A stretch of 12,987 nt of DNA from Planctomycetaceae bacterium (GTDB lineage Bacteria > Planctomycetota > MHYJ01 > SBBU01): contig SBBU01000207.1 of assembly GCA_005239585.1 (NCBI GenBank), positions 1 through 12,987 of the forward strand, given 5' to 3'. Of this stretch, positions 8,713-12,987 are shown piece by piece. The first letter of the stretch is position 1. Each line of letters begins with the position of its first letter. The notes beneath the pieces are model-generated. The model worked only from the letters and a program-made list of their open reading frames with translations, had not been told where the DNA came from and ran no database searches. The translations under genes and the position numbers were made by a program.

Positions 8713-9755
8713 GCAAAAAGTTACCGAGTCTCTCATACAAAAAAGCTGGTGTCGATATCAACACCGCCGATGCGGCAAAGCAAGAGATGGGCAAGGCCCT
8801 GGAGACAAATAATAAGCGAGTGCTCAACAAAATCGGCGCATTTGCCTCGCTCTTCGACGGGACCTTTCCCGGATACAAACAACCAGTGCTTGTCCTTAAA
8901 ACTGAAGAGCCGGGTTCAAAGCAAAAACTTGCGTTCAAATATGGCAGAATCGAATCGATTTGCTATGACATGATCAATCACCTAGTCAATGACATTGCCG
9001 TAATGGGCGCCATCCCTCTTGCAGTTCAGGATGCAATTATCTGCGGCAAGTTGGAAAAAGATGTTGTTGTGAGGATTGTGAAATCAATAGCAAAGGCCTG
9101 CACAGAACAGGGATGCGTGTTGGTTGGAGGGGAAACATCTGAACAGCCGGGTGTTGTGGAACCCGGCATTTATATCTTAACATCAAGCATCGTAGGTGTG
9201 GTTGAGAAATCCAAGATAATAGATGGCTCTAAAATCAAGGAGGGAGATAAGGTCCTCGCTGTGGCCTCAAATGGTCTCCATACAAATGGCTATTCGCTTG
9301 TTCGAGCCCTGATGGATAAAAAACCTGAGATACTCAAGATGAAAGTGAATGGCGAGCCATTTCTTGACGCAATCTCAAGACCGCACAAATGCTACTATAA
9401 GCCCTTCAAAGGTTTGTTTGATCTACCCGAACTCCATGGCCTTGCCCACATTACAGGCGGAGGAATCGAGGGAAATCTGAACAGGATACTGCCAAGAGGG
9501 GTCGACGCACTCATCGACCTTGGCAAGATCCGCATGCTCCCGATCTTCAAACTGATTCGTGATATGGGAAATGTCCCTGATTCTGACATGCTACGTACAT
9601 TTAACATGGGCGTCGGCATGACGATTGTTGCGGCTTCAAACACAGTCAATAAGATTCGTAAGCACCTCGTAGCAAATGACTGCGACAGCTACATAATAGG
9701 TGAGATTGTAAAAGGCTCACAGATAGTTACCTACAAAGGTAAGCTAGTCTGGTAG
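8709..9755 (+). CDS. purM: Phosphoribosylformylglycinamidine cyclo-ligase (AIR synthetase)
   Basis: PurM makes aminoimidazole ribonucleotide from formylglycinamidine ribonucleotide with ATP, the fifth step of de novo purine synthesis, in the cytosol. At 348 residues it has the normal family length. Family signatures appear in order: YKKAGVDI at 10-17, MINHLVNDIAVMGAIPL near 88-103, GGETSEQPG at 140-148 (usually GGETAEMPG), GLHTNGYSLVR near 190-200, AHITGGGIEGNLNRILP near 247-263, and MLRTFNMGVGM near the C-terminus. SelD belongs to the same ATP-binding superfamily but has an N-terminal Cys/Sec-Gly-Cys-Lys-type loop, absent here. The ATG overlaps the nudix stop, so the two are probably translationally coupled. 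A stem-loop begins 16 bases after the TAG stop. Finding a housekeeping purine gene as the last member of an operon headed by a cell-envelope lipoprotein is unusual. Confidence 0.95.
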   Translation: MSKKLPSLSYKKAGVDINTADAAKQEMGKALETNNKRVLNKIGAFASLFDGTFPGYKQPVLVLKTEEPGSKQKLAFKYGRIESICYDMINHLVNDIAVMGAIPLAVQDAIICGKLEKDVVVRIVKSIAKACTEQGCVLVGGETSEQPGVVEPGIYILTSSIVGVVEKSKIIDGSKIKEGDKVLAVASNGLHTNGYSLVRALMDKKPEILKMKVNGEPFLDAISRPHKCYYKPFKGLFDLPELHGLAHITGGGIEGNLNRILPRGVDALIDLGKIRMLPIFKLIRDMGNVPDSDMLRTFNMGVGMTIVAASNTVNKIRKHLVANDCDSYIIGEIVKGSQIVTYKGKLVW

Positions 9756-9771
9756 GTCATCTCACAGGTAC

Positions 9772-9795
9772 AAATCTAGCAGTGCTGTTAGATTT
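9772..9795 (+). terminator. Stem-loop after purM
   Basis: AAATCTAGCA (9772-9781) pairs with TGTTAGATTT (9786-9795) in a 10-bp stem with one G-U pair and a four-base GTGC loop. It lies 16 bases after the purM stop. The 3' arm ends in TTT but no real U-tract follows, so it may be a weak intrinsic terminator or a 3'-end stabilising hairpin. Confidence 0.5.
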
Positions 9796-9839
9796 CCTCC
9801 CAATCACCAAACATGCGCAGATTTATGATGCAGCATTGT

Positions 9840-9867
9840 TTGTAATGCAAAGTAATTACATTATAAT
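9840..9867 (+). promoter_or_regulatory. mazEF promoter
   Basis: TTGTAA (9840-9845) and a perfect TATAAT (9862-9867) are separated by 16 bp. Predicted transcription starts near 9874, only about six bases before the ATG at 9880, so mazE would be translated from an almost leaderless mRNA; no Shine-Dalgarno sequence is visible. Confidence 0.55.
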
Positions 9868-9870
9868 TAC
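9852..9870 (+). promoter_or_regulatory. Palindromic operator over the mazEF -10 box
   Basis: GTAATTA (9852-9858) and TAATTAC (9864-9870) form a perfect 7-bp inverted repeat around a 5-bp spacer. The right half covers most of the TATAAT -10 box. MazE-type AbrB-fold antitoxins autorepress by binding palindromes in their own promoter, so this is the natural candidate operator. Confidence 0.6.
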
Positions 9871-9879
9871 GTATGAAAT

Positions 9880-10137
9880 ATGAAGGCAGGTATAGTAAGG
9901 ATCGGAAATTCAAAGGGAATTCGCATCCCTAAAGTAATTCTAGAGCAGGTTAAAATCAAAGATGAAGTGGATTTGAAAATTGTAAACAACCAGATTGTAA
10001 TTAGCCCTGTTAAGCGGCCACGCCAAGGGTGGGAAGAGGCATTTCAAGCAATGGCAGAACAGAATGATGATAAGAAACTTTATGAATGGACAAGATTAAA
10101 ATCAAAATGGGATAAGAGAGAGTGGGACTGGCAGTAA
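9880..10137 (+). CDS. mazE: MazE-like antitoxin (SpoVT/AbrB fold)
   Basis: This is an 85-residue protein. Residues 1-45 match the swapped-hairpin AbrB DNA-binding domain of MazE: MKAGIVRIGNSKGIRIPKVI followed by the DEVDLKIVNNQIVISPV strand pair. The C-terminal 40 residues are charged and rich in Trp and Lys, as expected for the disordered tail that wraps and blocks the toxin. The stop overlaps the start of mazF by 16 bases, giving the usual antitoxin-first coupled order. It is probably autoregulated through the palindrome over its -10 box. An ATG at 9873 is closer to the promoter but is out of frame with this protein. Confidence 0.9.
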   Translation: MKAGIVRIGNSKGIRIPKVILEQVKIKDEVDLKIVNNQIVISPVKRPRQGWEEAFQAMAEQNDDKKLYEWTRLKSKWDKREWDWQ

Positions 10138-10451
10138 AGCGTTTTGATGTCTTTCTAATCAATCTTGATCCAACAATAGGTTCCGAAATCAAAAAGAGCA
10201 GACCTTGTCTCGTAGTATCTCCAGATGAGATGAATGAGCATATTAGCACAATCATTATTGCCCCAATGACAACTATGGGTCGAGAGTATCCAACAAGAGT
10301 CCCTTGTCGCTTTCATGGAAAGGAAGGGCAAGTTGTACTCGATCAAATTAGAACTGTGGATAAATCACGATTGATTAGAAAGCTCGGGAGAATCGATTCA
10401 AAGACCCAATTCCATGTGCTGGCAATTTTAAGTGAAATGTTTTCTCTTTAA
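10122..10451 (+). CDS. mazF: MazF/PemK-family mRNA interferase toxin
   Basis: This is a 109-residue protein with the family's key blocks: KRFDVFLINLDPTIGSEIKK, then RPCLVVSPDEMN (R27-P28, N38), IIIAPMTT (45-51), and VLDQIRTVDKSRL (72-84). MazF toxins are sequence-specific endoribonucleases that cut mRNA or other RNAs when the antitoxin is lost. The arginine of RPC and the threonine of the APMTT block correspond to residues implicated in catalysis in the family. GTG at 10122 is chosen as the start because AGAGAG lies just upstream and no ATG precedes the conserved FDVFLINL strand. The reading frame overlaps mazE by 16 bases. The toxin looks intact. Its TAA stop lies 42 bases from the converging stop of the double-redoxin gene. 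Confidence 0.9.
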   Translation: MGLAVKRFDVFLINLDPTIGSEIKKSRPCLVVSPDEMNEHISTIIIAPMTTMGREYPTRVPCRFHGKEGQVVLDQIRTVDKSRLIRKLGRIDSKTQFHVLAILSEMFSL

Positions 10452-10493
10452 ACGTCTAAACAAAGCAATGTACAAAGGTGAAGTAAGTATATT

Positions 10494-11522
10494 TTACTTT
10501 AAGAGGTCCTTAATGACTTGCTCATACTTTTTCTCGTCGCCAGCCTCAAACCCCACCTGTGTGTATCGGATGATGCCGCCAGCATCCACGATGTAGGCTG
10601 GTCAACCAAAGGCATATTTTTGAGCAAGGTCAGACTTGTTTCCATTAAAGACTGGATATGTTACGCCCAATGTCTTGGTAAGCTCCTGTGCAGACTTGAC
10701 ATCAGGCTGCACAGCGATTGTAAAGACCAATAGACCGCTCTTGGAATATTTTTCATGAAATCTCTGGAGATGATCCATCTCCTCAATAGAGAAATCTCAG
10801 TACCGGGAAAAGAAACCGATCGCGGCCTTTGGGTTAACAACCTTACCAGCCTCATTTCTAAAGACAAGTTTCCCATCCCCAACCGTAAGCGACATTGCTT
10901 TCTCTTTCAAGAGTGAATCAAGCTTTACATCAGGAAAGGTCTCTCCTACCTTCAAGGCCTTGCGAGAGGTAATGTCAGTAAGCGTAGACTGGCCAGCCAG
11001 CAATTTCTGTATATTCTCCTTCCAGACATTCTCGTCTCCCTTGCCATATCCTGCTTGTGTGAATTTAAATGCGCCATGCGAATCGGCTATTCGAATTGTA
11101 TCGCCCCCTGCAAGCTTGAGTGCAATGTGCGATCCTGTACCGACCAGAACCGTATATGTGACATTGAGCCTCTTAACTATTGACTCGGCAGCCTGTGTCT
11201 CCCCTCTGTGGGCAATGCCCACGACAAGAATTCCTTGTTTTGCGAACTGAACATGCAGAGTCTCCAGCTCCTTCATTGCGTCATGACATGCTTGACAGGT
11301 CGGCTGGAAAAAATGGACAAGTAAACCCTTTGGTTTGCTAGTCTCCCCCCTGAATTTGATCACTAACTGGTTGTTCTCACGAGTCAATGTGAATTGAGTG
11401 CCATCCAGACCTGTAATCTGAAAGTCTGGAATAGTCTCGCTTCCTGTAGGACAATATATCGGTGTTTGTGTACATCCATATAGAGTAAGGATTAGTGCCA
11501 ATAGAAGCGATATAACCCTCAT
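10494..11522 (-). CDS. Double thioredoxin-like lipoprotein with two predicted Sec
   Basis: The gene is 343 codons long with two in-frame TGA codons, at 10799-10797 (residue 242) and 10604-10602 (residue 307), and ends at TAA. Residues 1-17 are a lipoprotein signal (lipobox L14-Y15-G16-C17). Domain 1 (about 30-190) is TlpA/redoxin-like with C76-Q-A-C79 in LLVHFFQPTCQAC. Domain 2 (about 195-342) is a diverged copy in which the same place reads FFSRY-U242-DFS, followed by EEMDHLQRFHEKY. It then has YAFG-U307-PAYIVDAGG, the region of the conserved cis-proline. Translation past both TGAs stays family-like to the end, which argues against decay. A SECIS-like hairpin follows each TGA. Because U242 replaces the redox-active Cys and the resolving position is Ser, it may act as a peroxidase- or reductase-type selenoenzyme; this is inference. 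It starts 40 bases after the DsrE-like gene, so the two probably form one operon. Confidence 0.8.
10565..10592 (-). other. Candidate SECIS for U307 of the redoxin
   Basis: On the minus strand, GAUGC and GCAUC form a 5-bp stem closing the loop UGGCG. Below an internal loop, AUCG pairs with CGAU. The second loop base is G, and 20 nt separate the UGA at 10604-10602 from the loop, within the range known for bacterial SECIS elements. An alternative pairing, GGAUG with CAUCC, gives a larger loop. Confidence 0.55.
10761..10792 (-). other. Candidate SECIS for U242 of the redoxin
   Basis: On the minus strand, GGAGAUG and CAUCUCC form a perfect 7-bp stem with the three-base loop GAU. UCUCU and AGAGA extend it after a five-base bulge. 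The loop begins with G, and 21 nt separate the UGA at 10799-10797 from the loop. The element lies entirely in coding sequence, as bacterial SECIS elements do. Confidence 0.65.
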
Positions 11523-11562
11523 CAGCTTATCCGGGAAAGATTTAAGCTCGGATTAACTAAAA

Positions 11563-12030
11563 CTAATGGCCTACTACTTTATCTGCCTTGGCCACAAGGT
11601 CAATAAAATTTTCAGGCGTAATAAATTCAGCTTTTTTTGACGCAAGATCCTCTTGCGTGACCCCACGGGCCTTTGCTCAGCCTCCTCATATGTATATGGG
11701 AATCTTTAGGTCTACTGCCTTTTTGAGCAGTTCCCCAGCGGTAGGCTGACCGACCGCCTTGATATCAGCAGCAACAGTATCCTTCATCAACAGGGTTGCA
11801 TCACCGCCGAAAGCAAGGATAGCTTCATGCCCCTTGGTTTTAGCTGCAATTGCCTGAAGCAAAGGAAGCACCGCCCTGTGTGGGGAATCTGTAGAGGACG
11901 CTGTGTGAAACAGCATCGTCTGTTTTGCCTGTTTCAGTAGATTGTTTTCAGGATTGCTGCTTGGACTAATCGAGCAACTACCCATAACAACCACCAAAGC
12001 CACAAATATGATAGAAGCGTAGATTTTCAT
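11563..12030 (-). CDS. DsrE-family lipoprotein, predicted selenoprotein (UGGU motif)
   Basis: The gene is 156 codons long with in-frame TGA at 11688-11686 (residue 115) and 11679-11677 (residue 118), ending at TAG. Residues 1-19 are a lipoprotein-type signal (VVVMGSC, C19). The mature part matches DsrE-family proteins: TMLFHTASSTDSPHRAVLPL, then GHEAILAFGGDATLLMKD, GELLKKAVDLKIPIYI, the site U115-G-G-U118, AKARGV, and a C-terminal ATPE-like FITPENFIDLVAKADKVV. Family members commonly have Cys-Gly-Gly-Cys-Ala-Lys-Ala-Arg here, so both redox cysteines are replaced. DsrE-like proteins bind or move sulfur or act as small redox carriers; the substrate here is unknown. The start at 12030 is preferred because GAGG lies nine bases upstream and the signal peptide then begins at residue 1. 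The frame stays open to an ATG at 12123, but that start lies upstream of the promoter. One SECIS-like hairpin can serve both UGAs. Confidence 0.82.
11640..11658 (-). other. Candidate SECIS shared by U115 and U118 of the DsrE-like gene
   Basis: On the minus strand, ACGCAAGA and UCUUGCGU form a perfect 8-bp stem closed by the loop GGA. The first two loop bases are G. The loop lies 35 nt after the first UGA and 26 nt after the second, both inside the usual bacterial range of about 16-37 nt. This is the cleanest of the three hairpins. Confidence 0.7.
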
Positions 12031-12055
12031 ATTAACCATCCTCAATTGACTGATT

Positions 12056-12084
12056 TTTTTAACAACATATGGAGTAAATGTCAA
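12056..12084 (-). promoter_or_regulatory. Promoter of the selenoprotein pair
   Basis: On the minus strand, a perfect TTGACA -35 (12084-12079) is followed after exactly 17 bp by TAAAAA (12061-12056), which matches the -10 consensus at 4 of 6 positions. Transcription would start near 12049, leaving a 19-nt leader with the GAGG ribosome binding site before the ATG at 12030. It excludes the longer open frame starting at 12123. Confidence 0.6.
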
Positions 12085-12128
12085 TTCTCTGTGGTTTTTT
12101 TGAGATGTAATATGTAAAGTCATAAGCT

Positions 12129-12854
12129 ATGAATGATAAACTCGGATTCATAAAGCATCCATACGCCTCTCTTGTCATAGGGCTTGCACTTGTCCAAATA
12201 GCTAAACTCATCTATATCCCAAACTATATTTTCAATTTTTTGACGACGCTGGTGCACGAGATTGGACATTCACTATTCGCATGGCTAATGGGGATGCCAT
12301 CTATACCAACAGTGAGCGTTGCTGGCGGAGGTGTTACGCTGTGGCAGGATCAGGTCATGATTCTTGCAATCGCAATCATGGCCGGTCTAGTTGGTCTTGC
12401 CTATCTAAATCGCGAACGCAAGTGGTTACTCATCCTTTGCATCATAGGTGTCCTAGTATACCCGCTCTTTGCATTTACAAATGGCAAGTTTGCCCTCGCA
12501 CTGGCCGGAGGGATGATCCTCGAAGTCGTGGGGGCTGCTGTCTGCTTTACTGTTTGTCTTGGTGCGAGACTTGAGCTTACATTTGAACGCCCGCTTTACG
12601 CGCTATGGGGCTGGTGGATGTTGATAAACCGCATGACCGAGGCATTCCTCATGCTCACCAACAAGACCTACAGAGACGCAACACGAATTATAGAGAGCGG
12701 TCTTGCTGCCGGGCTTCCTCACGACGTGACCCAGATAACCGAACTTTTAAGAATTTCTGCTGAACCTGTACTCTTGTTCATTCTTTTTCTGGGGGTCCTC
12801 TCACTACCCTGCTCAATGATTATCGCCTATTTTATGACGCGATACCGCGAGTGA
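12129..12854 (+). CDS. M50-type integral membrane metalloprotease-like protein
   Basis: This is a 241-residue, strongly hydrophobic protein with about five to six predicted membrane segments. The zinc-protease signature HEIGH appears near residue 44 in TTLVHEIGHSLFAWLMG, inside a membrane segment as in site-2-type (M50) proteases. This subgroup (M50B-like) is typically small and lacks a PDZ domain. The second zinc-ligand motif of classical S2P enzymes (NxxPxxxxDG) is not obvious, so activity is uncertain; the conserved glycine-rich AGGGVTLW follows the HEIGH helix. Classical M50 proteases cut membrane-bound regulators or signal peptides; the substrate here is unknown. It diverges from the selenoprotein unit across a 98-bp gap. 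No strong Shine-Dalgarno precedes the ATG; TAATAT at 12108-12113 is a possible -10 but has no good -35. It ends in TGA. Confidence 0.75.
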   Translation: MNDKLGFIKHPYASLVIGLALVQIAKLIYIPNYIFNFLTTLVHEIGHSLFAWLMGMPSIPTVSVAGGGVTLWQDQVMILAIAIMAGLVGLAYLNRERKWLLILCIIGVLVYPLFAFTNGKFALALAGGMILEVVGAAVCFTVCLGARLELTFERPLYALWGWWMLINRMTEAFLMLTNKTYRDATRIIESGLAAGLPHDVTQITELLRISAEPVLLFILFLGVLSLPCSMIIAYFMTRYRE

Positions 12855-12921
12855 TTATATGTAAAGGGCTACGCCTGTCAAGCAAAAGGGAGCTTGTCCA
12901 AAAAATCGGATTGAATAAAAA

Positions 12922-12966
12922 GGGCCTCTCTGCCCGATAGATTAGACAAATCTTTTGGGAGAGAGG
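12922..12966 (+). promoter_or_regulatory. Leader hairpin sequestering the ribosome binding site of the last gene
   Basis: CCTCTCTGCCC (12925-12935) pairs with GGGAGAGAGG (12957-12966) with one bulged G. Inside, AGATT (12939-12943) pairs with AATCT (12949-12953). The 3' arm contains the Shine-Dalgarno GGGAG of the gene starting at 12968. A competing hairpin, GGGC (12922-12925) with GCCC (12932-12935), would free that arm. The arrangement fits translational control, but no known riboswitch is recognised. Confidence 0.45.
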
Positions 12967-12967
12967 T

Positions 12968-12987
12968 ATGAAACGATTTCTAAGGAA
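12968..12987 (+). CDS. Start of an unidentified gene (cut by window edge)
   Basis: ATG at 12968 follows a purine-rich GGGAGAGAGG; its GGGAG part is spaced six bases from the ATG. Only MKRFLR plus part of the next codon is visible. The basic opening would suit a signal peptide, but nothing can be said about function. Confidence 0.5.

Noticed and set aside
8709..9755. Selenophosphate synthetase (SelD), tempting next to selenoprotein genes
   Set aside because: The motifs are those of PurM (GGETSEQPG, AHITGGGIEGN, RTFNMGVGM), and the N-terminal Cys/Sec loop of SelD is missing.
9873..9875. ATG nearer the mazEF promoter as the mazE start
   Set aside because: It is out of frame with the clear MazE sequence that begins at 9880.
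10481..10499. AT-rich hairpin between mazF and the redoxin gene as a bidirectional terminator
   Set aside because: AAGTAA and TTACTT pair, but the stem is only six A/T-rich pairs, has no U-tract and overlaps the redoxin stop codon.
10494..12030. Both redox genes as pseudogenes broken by nonsense mutations
   Set aside because: All four TGAs fall at expected or plausible active-site positions. No TAA, TAG or frameshift interrupts the frames, the sequence after each TGA is family-like, and each site has a suitable hairpin. Random decay would not be so selective.
12031..12123. Longer N-terminus for the DsrE-like protein starting at 12123
   Set aside because: It would begin upstream of the predicted promoter and put 31 extra residues before a good signal peptide; the ribosome binding site fits the start at 12030.
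10494..12854. General reassignment of TGA to Trp, Gly or Cys
   Set aside because: TGA ends the ChrB-like, HEAT-repeat, Nudix and M50 genes at sensible lengths, and ordinary TGG, GGN and TGC/TGT codons are used normally.
12879..12896. Terminator after the M50-type gene
   Set aside because: CAAGC and GCTTG give only five pairs, with an eight-base loop and no U-tract.

Overview
The window is about 13 kb of compactly coded bacterial DNA of moderate GC content. It holds ten genes on both strands; the first is cut by the left edge and the last has only just begun at the right edge. Several predicted exported or lipid-anchored proteins (a HEAT-repeat protein, a large TPR/transglutaminase-like lipoprotein, two redox lipoproteins) suggest a diderm. 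The N-terminal style of the HEAT protein resembles Planctomycetota, but a deltaproteobacterial or similar anaerobe fits equally well, so I do not assign a phylum. Two genes appear to use in-frame UGA as selenocysteine (Sec), so the host should carry SelA/B/C/D elsewhere. UGA also ends four ordinary genes here, so the code is standard apart from programmed recoding.

Layout. Positions 3-2324 (+) carry the 3' part of a large six-hairpin-glycosidase-like protein. Converging on it is a stand-alone ChrB C-terminal-type chromate-resistance protein (2332-2790, -) with its own promoter. Upstream of that is an exported HEAT-repeat protein (2889-4910, -) containing a 93-residue higher-order tandem duplication. 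Diverging from it is a tight three-gene operon on the + strand: a 1055-residue lipoprotein with TPR and transglutaminase-like parts, a Nudix hydrolase, and purM (purine synthesis), closed by a stem-loop. A mazEF toxin-antitoxin pair follows (9880-10451, +), with a palindromic operator over its -10 box. Next, on the - strand, is a two-gene unit (12030 down to 10494). A + strand M50-type membrane metalloprotease gene (12129-12854) diverges from it, and the window ends with a hairpin covering the ribosome binding site of the next gene.

The exciting part is the minus-strand unit at 10494-12084. Conventional gene calling breaks both genes at TGA codons. Read through, the upstream gene is a DsrE-family lipoprotein whose expected Cys-Gly-Gly-Cys site is coded U-G-G-U. 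The downstream gene is a tandem double thioredoxin/TlpA-like lipoprotein whose first domain has a normal CxxC and whose second has UxxS plus another Sec just before the presumed cis-proline. All three UGA sites have a stem-loop just downstream with a G in the first two loop positions and a UGA-to-loop spacing of 20-35 nt, as expected for bacterial SECIS elements. With a good promoter (TTGACA, 17-bp spacer) in front, this looks like an envelope-anchored selenoprotein redox pair with four Sec residues. Its substrate is unknown; a role in sulfur, selenium or peroxide chemistry is inference only.
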